NCBI GenBank assembly: GCA_902495005.1
Contig: CABUVL010000002.1
Span: 62,001-126,000, forward strand
Direction of reading: 5' to 3'
From: an uncultured Verrucomicrobiota bacterium
GTDB lineage: Bacteria; Verrucomicrobiota; Verrucomicrobiia; Opitutales; UBA9783
Length of the DNA: 64,000 nt
The translations under genes and the position numbers were made by a program. Within the stretch, counting starts at the first letter, position 1; the number at the start of each line of letters is the position of its first letter. Below the pieces are notes generated by a model. It did not search any database and was not told the origin of the DNA. It saw nothing but the letters and a program-made list of their open reading frames with translations. Shown here piece by piece: positions 8,870 to 17,821 of this stretch.

Positions 8870-10099
8870 ATGAATAAAGTGCAAGATTTCCAACGTATTA
8901 GAGATGATTTTCCCGCACTTTCTTTTCGCGACGAAAAAGGACAATCCATCGTTTATTTAGACAATTCTGCAACGACCCAAAAGCCTCAATGCGTGATAGA
9001 CAGTTTGGTCGACTTTTATCATAACATGAACGCCAACGTGCATCGTAGTTTCTATGAATGGGGGCGTCGGTCTACAGAAGCGTATGAGGAGACGCGTGCT
9101 TTACTGGCTGAATTTATAGGGGCGCGCTCGCCGAAAGAAATTGTATTTACACGTGGGGCGACGGAGGCAATTAATTGCTTGGCCGAGATTATTGGACAGC
9201 GTTATCTTAAGCCGGGTGACGAGATCCTTGTGTCGGAACTTGAACATCACGCGAATTTAATCCCTTGGCAAATGCAGCAAGATAAGCGAGGGGTTCGTGT
9301 AAAGTGTTTGCCCATCGATGAAAAAGGTGATCTGCAAAATTTGGAGAAATTTTTGACGCCTCAGACAAAAATATTGGCCCTTACGCAGGTGTCCAATGTG
9401 TTGGGAACAACACCTGAGCTAAAACCGATTATCGCGCAGGCACATGCCAATGGTACCAGGGTGTTGGTGGATGCGGCCCAAGCCATTGCTCACTTGAAAA
9501 TCAACGTGCAAGATCTCGATTGTGATTTTTTGGTCGGCTCAAGCCATAAAATGTATGGGCCGATGGGAGCCGGATTTTTTTACGGTAAAGAGGAGCTTTT
9601 GGAAGAGTTGCCTCCCTATCATGGGGGCGGAACGATGATGGAAACCGTGTTCATGGATTCATTTACGCCGGCGGCCATTCCGGGCCGTTTTGAGGCGGGT
9701 ACACCGCCGGTGGCCGATATCGTTGGGTTTGGGGTTGCGATTAAGTACCTTCAACAATTTGATTGGCATGCCCTCGTTCGTTATGAAGATGAAGTGGTTG
9801 CGTATGCGGAACGTGTTTTAGGAGGCATTAAAGGAGTTTCTATTGTGGGCCATCCGCTGAAAAAGACGGCGGTTGTATCCTTTACAGTTGATCACATTCA
9901 CCCGCACGACATTGCAACGCTCGTCAATGGAAAAAATATTGCCGTAAGAGCGGGCTTCCATTGTTGTCAGCCACTCATGCGTCGACTCGCCTGCAAGGGT
10001 GGGGTTGTAAGAGCTTCCTTTGGAATATACAACACGACTCAAGATGTGGATCGCCTGGCTGAGGCGTTACAATCGGCCATAAACGTATTTGAAAAATGA
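8870..10099 (+). CDS. sufS: SufS-type cysteine desulfurase
   Basis: A PLP enzyme that takes sulfur from cysteine as a persulfide and passes it to an Fe-S scaffold. The 409 residues are full length for group II desulfurases. The PLP lysine lies in SSHKMYGP, and the catalytic cysteine region is AGFHCCQPLM, with an extra Cys where most family members have Ala. The ATG follows tRNA-Gln by 19 bases with no clear Shine-Dalgarno. It overlaps sufU by ATGA, so the two products are probably made and act together. No SufBCD genes are nearby. Confidence 0.93.
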   Translation: MNKVQDFQRIRDDFPALSFRDEKGQSIVYLDNSATTQKPQCVIDSLVDFYHNMNANVHRSFYEWGRRSTEAYEETRALLAEFIGARSPKEIVFTRGATEAINCLAEIIGQRYLKPGDEILVSELEHHANLIPWQMQQDKRGVRVKCLPIDEKGDLQNLEKFLTPQTKILALTQVSNVLGTTPELKPIIAQAHANGTRVLVDAAQAIAHLKINVQDLDCDFLVGSSHKMYGPMGAGFFYGKEELLEELPPYHGGGTMMETVFMDSFTPAAIPGRFEAGTPPVADIVGFGVAIKYLQQFDWHALVRYEDEVVAYAERVLGGIKGVSIVGHPLKKTAVVSFTVDHIHPHDIATLVNGKNIAVRAGFHCCQPLMRRLACKGGVVRASFGIYNTTQDVDRLAEALQSAINVFEK

Positions 10100-10521
10100 G
10101 TGAACAAGACCTTTATCAAGAGATTTTACTCGAGCATAACGTACATCCCCATCATTTTGAAGTAATGCCGAATGCGAGCCATCAGGCGTATGGTAATAAT
10201 CCGCTGTGTGGCGATGAATTGACCATTTTCGTCAAGCTAGAGGAGGGCAAGATCAAGGCCTTGAGCTTTAAGGGTGAGGGCTGTGCCATTTGCAAGGCAT
10301 CGGGTTCTTTAATGACGAGTGCCTTGGAGGGATTGACCCTTGACATGGCGTCCCATAAAGCAAAGGATTTTATCCAGCTATTGAGTGATCATAATCCTTC
10401 TGTCCCGAATGACTTGGGAGAGTTGGAAGCGTTATTAGGGGTAAGGAAATTTCCAGCTCGCTTGAAGTGTGCGACACTCGCTTGGCACACATTTTTAAAG
10501 GCGATTGAAGCGGATCAATGA
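10096..10521 (+). CDS. sufU: SufU-type Fe-S scaffold / sulfurtransferase
   Basis: The partner of SufS that accepts sulfur. At 141 residues it resembles Bacillus SufU (about 147). The conserved ligands are in place: Cys38 and Asp40 (NPLCGDEL), Cys63 (with Cys66) in EGCAICKAS, and Cys125 in RLKCATLAW. This is the zinc/persulfide set of SufU. It overlaps sufS by four bases. No terminator was recognised after it. Confidence 0.92.
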   Translation: MSEQDLYQEILLEHNVHPHHFEVMPNASHQAYGNNPLCGDELTIFVKLEEGKIKALSFKGEGCAICKASGSLMTSALEGLTLDMASHKAKDFIQLLSDHNPSVPNDLGELEALLGVRKFPARLKCATLAWHTFLKAIEADQ

Positions 10522-11108
10522 GAGAACGCGTCGGTCTCTGCGACGATGCGCCTCGGTCTAATTAGATTGTAGGTTTAATGGAGGGGCGAGTTTCCTTCAG
10601 CGAGGCGAGGTAATTTTAGCTAAGGCGTGAGTTGTCTTCTCTTTATGCATTGAAGGTCAACTAGTTGAGATTTACGCATGCTTTGCCTTTTATTCAATAA
10701 GCCTACTGCGAAACGATTTTAGGGTACTTTCAGTAGAACAGCTAAAAACGTATTTTCCATTTCGCGCGTCTAATCTCCGCGTTTGTTATTTTGCAATTTA
10801 AAAATTTAGAAACGGTATATAGGGTGAATTTTTAAAACCTGCCACTCGCATAGAGCATCTTACCCGTAAATAGGTGCGTGTTTGTCGGACGGCTAGCGCT
10901 TTCCACTGGGCGAGTCCAATAAAGAATGCCTGTAATGATAAAAGGACATCACATATTGCAGTTATTGTTACTTTTTGTCCATCAAAAAACTTAACAACCC
11001 CCGCTCCTAAGATGCTGAGGCGAATGTAATTTGTTGACATTGAGTAGGTGTGTTAAATAAATGCCCCCACCTTAGCGCAGAGGATTTTCATGAGGCCCCG
11101 TATGCTCG
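10522..11108. other. 587-base stretch without a recognised gene
   Basis: It lies between convergent sufU and murA. An 80-codon frame on the minus strand (10798-11040) has no family resemblance. No tmRNA, RNase P or 6S hallmark was recognised and no clean terminator. It may be decayed coding DNA. Confidence 0.4.
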
Positions 11109-12374
11109 TCAATCGTGAATACGACGTACTTTGGCACCCAGTTGTTCTAACTTGGATTCAAAATTTTCGTAGCCACGATCCAAGTGATAGATGCGGTGCA
11201 CGTGTGTTTCGCCTTGAGAAATGAGGCCGGCCAGATAGAGTGCCGCACTCGCCCGTAGGTCGGAGGCCATTACATCGGCACCCGACAACGCATGACCGCC
11301 TTGAATAATTGCGGTGTTCCCCTCCAGGGTAATGTTTGTGCCCAAGCGTTGGAGTTCGGCCACGTGCATAAAACGTTGCGGATAAACTCTGTCGGTGATC
11401 AGACTTAAATTTGGAATGCAGGCGGCAAGCACGCACATTTGTGCTTGAAGGTCCGTAGGAAAACCGGGGTAGGGGAGGGTGGTGATCTCAAAAGGCTTGA
11501 GTTGATTGAGGCAAGGAAACGCTTCAATCGACGTGTTATCCACTTTAATCTTGGCACAGGCATTTTCCATGACGTGGATGAGTGAGCCTAAATGCTGAGG
11601 ATTACATCCGTGAATACTTACGTGCCCGTTTGTGATGATGCTTGCAATGAGAAATGTTCCCGCTTCAATGCGATCTCCAATGATCGTAAAATCGGTACCG
11701 TGCAACGGTTGTTGCCCGTGAATAATCAATTGCGGACTGCCAATCCCTTCGATGTTGGCACCCATGCCTTGCAAAAAGTGGCACAGATCAACGACTTCAG
11801 GCTCACAGGCAGCGCTTTCAATGTACGTTGTTCCTTCACTTAATACCGCTGCCATGAGAATGTTGGCCGTTCCAGTGACGGTACTGCCAAAGCGTCCACC
11901 TAAAAAGATACGATCTCCGTGCAACCCCGTTGTGTGAACGTTCACGAGCCCATTTTTTAATTCTATCTCGCAACCTAACTTACGTAAGCCGTGTAGATGC
12001 AAATCGATGGGACGGTTGCCAATGACACAGCCTCCCGGTAATGGCAATGAGGCTTGTTTGAGTCGTCCCACGAGCGGCCCCAGCAAGCAGACGGAGGCTC
12101 GCATTTTCCTGACTAAGTCGTAAGGAGCGGAAGAATGAATTTGTTTGGCCTGGATACGCCATACGTGGGATTCTAATTGTTCTACTTCAGCTCCAAGCAA
12201 TTGGAGCATTTCGATGAAAAACTGCACATCTCGGAGATTTGGAATATTGCGCAAAATACAGGCGTCTTCCGTTAATAATGTGGCAGCCAACATGAGCAAG
12301 CTGGCATTTTTTGCCCCACTAACGTCGACATGGCCCTTTAGTTGAGGGCCCCCGTATATGATCGCACTATCCAT
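11109..12374 (-). CDS. murA: UDP-N-acetylglucosamine 1-carboxyvinyltransferase MurA
   Basis: MurA transfers enolpyruvate from PEP to UDP-GlcNAc, the first committed step of peptidoglycan synthesis, in the cytosol. The 421 residues are full length. The N-terminal GAKNA motif (Lys22 region) and the active-site loop with Cys116 in PLPGGCVIG are intact; the Cys is the one fosfomycin targets in other MurA enzymes. The start codon overlaps the stop of the upstream Cys-rich gene (TAATG), and TAGGA lies just upstream. The usual neighbours prfA/prmC are elsewhere. Confidence 0.96.
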   Translation of the reverse strand: MDSAIIYGGPQLKGHVDVSGAKNASLLMLAATLLTEDACILRNIPNLRDVQFFIEMLQLLGAEVEQLESHVWRIQAKQIHSSAPYDLVRKMRASVCLLGPLVGRLKQASLPLPGGCVIGNRPIDLHLHGLRKLGCEIELKNGLVNVHTTGLHGDRIFLGGRFGSTVTGTANILMAAVLSEGTTYIESAACEPEVVDLCHFLQGMGANIEGIGSPQLIIHGQQPLHGTDFTIIGDRIEAGTFLIASIITNGHVSIHGCNPQHLGSLIHVMENACAKIKVDNTSIEAFPCLNQLKPFEITTLPYPGFPTDLQAQMCVLAACIPNLSLITDRVYPQRFMHVAELQRLGTNITLEGNTAIIQGGHALSGADVMASDLRASAALYLAGLISQGETHVHRIYHLDRGYENFESKLEQLGAKVRRIHD

Positions 12375-12877
12375 TAATTCCTAGGACTGCGTGGGCGTCT
12401 TCCGTGATTATTGTTGAACTTACCGTGGAAACGGCGTCTTGGATAAGCTTTTCCGCGAGTATTTTGCTCTTTCGGAGTATTTTTGCCAAAGAGCTTGCAA
12501 AAAAACCGCTTAATTTTTGAAAGGAAGCAGCAGGAATGGTGCTTATCGCAACAATGATCATGCGAGCATGAGCGATAGGAATTTGATTCACATGAGCAAA
12601 CCTTATGAAATGAAGTTTGCATATTTAAAGGCTTTTCCTGTGTTTTATTGCAAGAGCAGCTTGCTGCATTTAACTCATTTGTTTTTATTTCTTGAGGTCC
12701 ACTCGTTTTGACACCTTCTTTAACGACATTGCGCTTCCACCGTCCTCTTAAATTCGAATGAGTACGCTTTTTACCTCCATTTGGGTTGACCGATTTTGCA
12801 GTGTTATTGTTTTCTACACTCGCACTTGTCGGTTGCTTTGTACCTTCATTATTTGTTGTTTCTTCTTGTTGTATCAT
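12374..12877 (-). CDS. Cys/His-rich basic protein, unknown, coupled to murA
   Basis: A 167-residue hydrophilic protein I cannot place in a family. The N-terminal third is Asn/Thr-rich, followed by a basic patch (GRWKRN). The middle, about residues 72-130, holds ten cysteines and several histidines in CSC, CSCES, CSHDHCCDKHHSCC and FFCKLFG. The C-terminal 35 residues are Arg/Gly/Asn-rich (YPRRRFHGKF). This could be a metal-binding region flanked by nucleic-acid-binding tails, but that is inference. Its stop codon overlaps the murA start, so it is likely translated and coupled to murA. The 110 bases upstream are very AT-rich. Confidence 0.65.
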   Translation of the reverse strand: MIQQEETTNNEGTKQPTSASVENNNTAKSVNPNGGKKRTHSNLRGRWKRNVVKEGVKTSGPQEIKTNELNAASCSCNKTQEKPLNMQTSFHKVCSCESNSYRSCSHDHCCDKHHSCCFLSKIKRFFCKLFGKNTPKEQNTRGKAYPRRRFHGKFNNNHGRRPRSPRN

Positions 12878-12986
12878 ATAACACTTTATTTTTTGCTATA
12901 ATAATTTCTAGCAATTTGAAATATAAAGTAAACATAACTCATATTTTGAATTGCTCAACGATTTTTTTTGTAAACATCGCAATCAC

Positions 12987-14039
12987 TTACGGAAGTGAGG
13001 GGCGAACAAATTGGAACAAGCGGGTGAGATCACCATTCAATTCGATGGAAGTGTTTTTGAAAATTTGACTATCTTTTGCCAATTGAATCCAAAGTTTTAG
13101 GCTGTCCGGTGTAATGTTGTGGCAAAAAGTGAGCCGTTTAAAGCTGTTTAAAATAAGTTCAAGCGAAAAAGACAGGTGCGTTTGCTGCTTGAGCTCTGAT
13201 TGAAGCCGTTGTGCCGCTTCCTGAGGGTGTTCAATAATCCACTGCGTGAGTTCATTGTGGGCTTGAACGAAAGCAGCCCTGATCTCGGGGTATTGGATAC
13301 AAAATGTGTGCGTTCCCACTAAGATCGTTGTCCAGTTTTCTTGATCGAGGAAGTATATTTTTCCATTTTCCTCTTGAACTAGCCGTGACAACCAAGGCTC
13401 GATGGTCCACGCTCCGGCGATTTCTTTTTTCTTAAATAAGAGGAGCTGATCGGGATTTGCGGTGGGCAAAATGATGACGTCTTGATTTGAAAAACCGGCG
13501 TGCAAGCCTTTTTGGTTGAACCAAGCTCTACAAGCTATATCCTGAGTATTTCCGAATTGAGGGCTCGCAATATGTTTGCCGATCCAATCTTGGTCTTTTT
13601 CAATTTTTAAATCGGGTTGAATGACCAAACCGGAGCCTCCTTTAACGGCCCCTGACAATAAGCGTACTTCTTCACCTTTTGTCTTTGAGTACAAGCTTAA
13701 AGCGGGACTGGGGCCCACATAGGTAAGGTGCAAAGTGTGGGTCAGCAGGCTTTCCATCGCCGAGGGGCCTGCGTTAAACAAGACCCATTTGAGTTGAACG
13801 TGCTTGGGAAGGTAACGTTCGAACCAGCCTTGCCCGTCTCTTGCAAAATTTTGTGCAATCAGCGCGTGCGCGTGTGTGATGTTCGGGAAAAATCCAATGC
13901 TAATTGTTAGCGGATTTGGCGCCGCTTGTGGTGATTTTTGATCATTTGTTTGCCCGAATAAGTGATTCCCTATGGTTAGAGAAATCAGTGATAAGATTGT
14001 ATAAAATCCTACGTTAAACTTAAGCCAATGTGCTTTCAT
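12987..14039 (-). CDS. periplasmic ABC-type substrate-binding protein (SsuA/NMT1-like)
   Basis: Members of this family bind sulfonates, nitrate, taurine or pyrimidine precursors for ABC import. The 350-residue protein has an N-terminal hydrophobic signal segment (about residues 9-28) and the family start ISIGFFPNITHAHAL. It then shows AMESLLTHTLHLTYVGPSPAL and a GGSGLV ligand-site stretch. The predicted substrate cannot be read from sequence. No permease or ATPase gene is adjacent, so it is an orphan here. Confidence 0.8.
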   Translation of the reverse strand: MKAHWLKFNVGFYTILSLISLTIGNHLFGQTNDQKSPQAAPNPLTISIGFFPNITHAHALIAQNFARDGQGWFERYLPKHVQLKWVLFNAGPSAMESLLTHTLHLTYVGPSPALSLYSKTKGEEVRLLSGAVKGGSGLVIQPDLKIEKDQDWIGKHIASPQFGNTQDIACRAWFNQKGLHAGFSNQDVIILPTANPDQLLLFKKKEIAGAWTIEPWLSRLVQEENGKIYFLDQENWTTILVGTHTFCIQYPEIRAAFVQAHNELTQWIIEHPQEAAQRLQSELKQQTHLSFSLELILNSFKRLTFCHNITPDSLKLWIQLAKDSQIFKNTSIELNGDLTRLFQFVRPSLP

Positions 14040-14398
14040 AAGCCGCCAGTGTAGGTGAGTCTGCTTTAAAGAGAAAGGAAAAAATGGAGAAATATCATGT
14101 TAATGGAAGTCGTATGCGACTTTTAGGCGTGTTAAGATGCTTAACAGAGGAAAATTTTGAGGAAATCAATGTGAGGGATAGATGTTGACTGAAAGAGGGG
14201 TGTGGCTTTAGTTAGTCATTTGTATGTTCTGTTAGTGAGCAAGCGGATAGAATTTCGTGCACTTGTTCTTTATGTTTTAACATATTTATTTATTTATGTC
14301 TAATTGTGAATAATGGGTACACTGGGATTGTTGACTGCATACAGGTTAAGGCTTTCCTCTTTAGGGAGATTGCAATAGACACATTGCTATGGGATTGA
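14040..14398. other. intergenic stretch between dapL and the binding-protein gene
   Basis: About 360 AT-rich bases downstream of dapL and upstream of the binding-protein gene. No coding signal. A short hairpin AAGTCG-tatg-CGACTT lies near 14105-14120 without a convincing T-run. Confidence 0.4.
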
Positions 14399-15640
14399 TT
14401 AGGCAAACACGTAAGCTGCCAGGCGGTTCCGTAATTGAATGAAACATTCATTTTCCTTTTGAAGGGAGGGGGCTTCAAAGGTGACGGAAAAACGGAGAAA
14501 TGCACCCACTTCATCCCAGGGGACCGTTACGAGGTTGAGTTGTTCCAATAACCAGCAGGTGCAGGCAAAGGCGTTGGAAAAATGTGCGATCACTTTTCCC
14601 GTTTGATTTGAGACTTGTTTGGGGGCCTTAACGTAGACAAAAAAGCCGCCGTGAGGCTCGTAGACGTGCAAGCCAACTTGTTCTAAGCAAGCTATCAACT
14701 TGCGAATGCGCCGTTGGTAGCGCTTAACATTTGTTGGTATAATTTCGTGTGCGTGTTCCAGGGCCGTTGTTGCCGCCCTTTGAATGGCCAAAAATTGGCC
14801 TGCATCGGAATTGCTTTTTAATTTTGTGCACGCTTGGATGACCGTTTTGTTGCCGCACATCCAACCAATGCGCCATCCCGTCATGTTAAATCCCTTGGAC
14901 ATCGAATGGAGTTCAACCGAACAAGTGCGTGCCGCAGGAATACTTAGCAGCGAGAGGGGTTCTGTGAAACTTAATGGTGCGTAGGCGGCATCGTGAATGA
15001 GAATCCATCGGTACTTAAGCGCGGTTTTAACGAGTTTTTCAAAAAATGCTTTGTTCGCAGTTGCTCCCGTCGGATTGTTGGGATAATTGAGTACGCAGCA
15101 CTTCACATGCGATTTGATTTCGTCGGGGACAGATGAAAAATCGGGTAGAAACTGGTTTTCTGGAACTAGCGGCAAATCAATGACTTGGCCGCCGAAGTAA
15201 CGTGTTTGTGTCGGGAATACGGGGTAGCCGGGCGAGGTGCAGAGCACGTAATCGCCGGGATTAATGAGTGTGCCTGCCAACAATCCGAGCCCTGATTTTA
15301 TCCCGATAATAGGGAGTACTTCTCGGGTTGGATCCAGTTGTACATTGAAAAACCTCTGCATGTGTTGAGCCGCCGCACGCTTGAAAAAATCGGCTCCGTT
15401 GTCCGCATAGAACCGGTTTTCAGCCCTAGCGCAATTTTTTCGTAAGCTTTCAATGGCACAGTGAGGTGCAACGCGATCGGGTTCTCCAATGCCAAAATCC
15501 AGGCGCGTTAACGCGTGATGCGCGGTTTTTAGTTCGAGTTGGTGAATAACTTCAAATTTATACGCCCCCGATTGGTCGAACGCTCGACCTCCAATTCGAT
15601 CGGCGATTTTATCTTTGATCCAATCCATCGTTTGATGCAT
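14399..15640 (-). CDS. dapL: class I aminotransferase, probable LL-diaminopimelate aminotransferase
   Basis: DapL converts tetrahydrodipicolinate directly to LL-diaminopimelate, the lysine/peptidoglycan route used by chlamydiae, Verrucomicrobiota and plants. The 413 residues show the fold-type I landmarks: DFGIGEPDRVA near the N-terminus, NYPNNPTGA, HDAAYAPLSF, and the PLP lysine in HSMSKGFNMTGWRIGW. The overall pattern matches verrucomicrobial DapL better than AspC. The first ATG (15640) overlaps the translocase stop; a second at 15628 gives MDWIKDK and may be the true start. Substrate specificity is inferred. It is coupled to the nucleotide translocase gene. Confidence 0.78.
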   Translation of the reverse strand: MHQTMDWIKDKIADRIGGRAFDQSGAYKFEVIHQLELKTAHHALTRLDFGIGEPDRVAPHCAIESLRKNCARAENRFYADNGADFFKRAAAQHMQRFFNVQLDPTREVLPIIGIKSGLGLLAGTLINPGDYVLCTSPGYPVFPTQTRYFGGQVIDLPLVPENQFLPDFSSVPDEIKSHVKCCVLNYPNNPTGATANKAFFEKLVKTALKYRWILIHDAAYAPLSFTEPLSLLSIPAARTCSVELHSMSKGFNMTGWRIGWMCGNKTVIQACTKLKSNSDAGQFLAIQRAATTALEHAHEIIPTNVKRYQRRIRKLIACLEQVGLHVYEPHGGFFVYVKAPKQVSNQTGKVIAHFSNAFACTCWLLEQLNLVTVPWDEVGAFLRFSVTFEAPSLQKENECFIQLRNRLAAYVFA

Positions 15641-17144
15641 TTGAATTTTCGTTAATTCTACGACTCAATTTTACGACGGCAATGATCCATATGAGGGAGA
15701 TGATGAGAAATATGCTAAAGGCATAGGGGACGATGGACGCGTAATCGGCTTGAACCCCCGTTATCAGTGTGTAAGCCGTTAGCAATATGACTTGTAGACC
15801 GGAGCCGCCGGATTTTCCGAAGCGGTAGCCTAACACGTCAACCACTGCTTTCCCTTTGATTTTCATTTCTTCGTCGAGGGGAATGTAGGCCATCTCCTTA
15901 CTGAGGTCAAAAAAGGAGGCTTTGGAGGATTTGATGAGAATAATGACCGCAACGCCCACGAAGACGATAAACGTTTGGTAGGCGTACATCGAACCAAGCA
16001 ATTGGGGCCCTAAATTTTTTGACAATATGCTGCTGAATAGAATGGTACCCCCCAAGGTGGCGATACAAGGGGTGATCATAGCACCGACGCCCCAGGAAAA
16101 ACAGCGGAAGACATTGCCGGCCAACACAAGGATAAACATTGATAATATGCCGTAAGTCATGGTGTATTCACACATGAATGTGTTGTATTGATTAATGTTG
16201 GGAAATCGGGTGCGGAGCGAGTATTTCCAAAAATTTTCAACAATGTTGTCATTGATACCGTAGCAAATAACGAGGAGTGCAATGAGGCCTAAGTGAGGAG
16301 AAGTGAGCGCCATTTTTAAGTTTTGCCATACGCTGCTTTTCTTCTTCTTCATGTGAATGCCAGGCAAAGTTGGTTTATTGTAAAATCGAGGATCCGTCAG
16401 TACGTTTTTATACACCCAGTGGTACAGGTACATGACAACCAAGCTGCCAATTACTATGATGGTCGTCAGGTAGTTGAGGGTTATTTGCCAATGGTCTTTG
16501 CATGCGTTGGCTGTAGTTTGGATGTTGGAGGCCATGGCCCCGACGAAGCCTGACAAAGTGACTGCGCTTTGCCCAATCAAGGCCAAAAAGGCGTACACGC
16601 GTTTTGCTTCGTGCAATTGCGTAATCTGATTGACGAATTGCCAAAACAGGAGGGTGAGTATAAAACTGCTCCACAACTCTGCTAAAACAAAAAATACGGC
16701 ATAACTCCACACGCCTAAGATCGCAAATAGCCAAAATGCACTTGGAAATAAAACTTGGAGTTTTACAATTGTATTGGGCGACGGGTGGAAAAAGGCACGA
16801 TGCGGGTAAAGACAAAATGTAAATAAGACAAAGAAGCTGAGAAAAAACGTGAGCGTTACGTAAACCACCTTTTCGTTACTGATCTTATCGTGCAACTTGT
16901 TGTACAGCAACATACATATGATGGCTCCGGGGGGGACACAAAAAAGTTTAATAAAGGACAACGCTTCCGCCCCAATGTTTGTTACGATGAGTGAATCTTT
17001 TATGTTTTTTAAACAGTAGTGGTTAAATAGGCATATGAATAAGATGGCACTCAGCGGAAGGAATTTTTTAAGTTCGTAGCGGTAGATGGGGAAAAAAATG
17101 TTCCGTAATGTAGAAAAATTAGTTTGCTTGTGATGTGAATCCAC
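15609..17144 (-). CDS. ATP/ADP translocase (nucleotide transporter, NTT/TLC family)
   Basis: NTT proteins exchange host ATP for bacterial ADP, or import nucleotides or NAD, and are typical of obligate intracellular Rickettsiales, Chlamydiales and plastids. The 511 residues and 11-12 hydrophobic helices fit the family. The N-terminus is characteristic: YRYELKKFLPLSAILFIC followed by NYCLKN-like NHYCLKNIKDSLIV and GAEALSFIKLFCV. Start is GTG at 17144 with no Shine-Dalgarno. The stop overlaps the start of dapL by about 30 bases. Whether it carries ATP/ADP or other nucleotides cannot be decided from sequence by eye. Confidence 0.93.
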   Translation of the reverse strand: MDSHHKQTNFSTLRNIFFPIYRYELKKFLPLSAILFICLFNHYCLKNIKDSLIVTNIGAEALSFIKLFCVPPGAIICMLLYNKLHDKISNEKVVYVTLTFFLSFFVLFTFCLYPHRAFFHPSPNTIVKLQVLFPSAFWLFAILGVWSYAVFFVLAELWSSFILTLLFWQFVNQITQLHEAKRVYAFLALIGQSAVTLSGFVGAMASNIQTTANACKDHWQITLNYLTTIIVIGSLVVMYLYHWVYKNVLTDPRFYNKPTLPGIHMKKKKSSVWQNLKMALTSPHLGLIALLVICYGINDNIVENFWKYSLRTRFPNINQYNTFMCEYTMTYGILSMFILVLAGNVFRCFSWGVGAMITPCIATLGGTILFSSILSKNLGPQLLGSMYAYQTFIVFVGVAVIILIKSSKASFFDLSKEMAYIPLDEEMKIKGKAVVDVLGYRFGKSGGSGLQVILLTAYTLITGVQADYASIVPYAFSIFLIISLIWIIAVVKLSRRINENSNASNDGLDQR

Positions 17145-17821
17145 TTTGTTTCTTTTTACTGAAAAGTAAAAGGATTTAGGGATTTATAACGCTTGTCAAG
17201 TTATATAATACATAGATTTGAAAATCGATGCGTCGATGAAATTTTGTAAATGTGGCCCGTTTTTTGATGAGTTGGCGGGGGATGTCGCTTGTTTTTATAA
17301 GTTCGGTATGTTTATATAACGAATGCCTTTAGTTGAAATTGTAAATAGCCTAATGGGTCAATTTAGAAGCCATAAATGTTTCAGTCTCTCAAGATCCTAT
17401 AACATGCTTATTTATCTTTATGATATTTAACAAAATGATGTTAAAGTTATATCTGAGTATTTTTTCGGTCAATTGTAAAAAAGACTTTTTAAGATAAGAT
17501 CGATAAGGCATACAATGTTGACAATGTGTAATGCCATCGTACTGTTGTCGAATTTTGCATGATGACAGGCGGCCCAATTGAGCTGAGTTTTTTGCGTGAA
17601 ATTGAAGCAAAAATCTGCAAAAAATTTTTCATTTTGTTAAATAATTTTTGATTGATTGTTAGTGGATTAAGACTTTATGGACATTTATTGTGTTGATAAT
17701 CAATTAATTATTGGTTTGTTGGGATGGATAATGAAGTTGCTTAAAAAGTCTTAATTGAGAGGCCGATAAAGTGTAAAATGCCATTGACAGAAAGTAAAAA
17801 GGTCCTGAAAATGCAGGCCAT
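17145..17821. other. 677-base AT-rich divergent intergenic region
   Basis: It separates the minus-strand translocase from the plus-strand fusion kinase and should hold both promoters. A 73-codon minus frame at 17389-17610 looks non-coding. No single promoter stood out with correct spacing. Confidence 0.4.

Noticed and set aside
10798..11040. 80-codon minus frame as a gene
   Set aside because: No recognisable motif; no promoter or start signal.
17389..17610. 73-codon minus frame in the divergent gap
   Set aside because: AT-rich chance frame without motifs or start signal.
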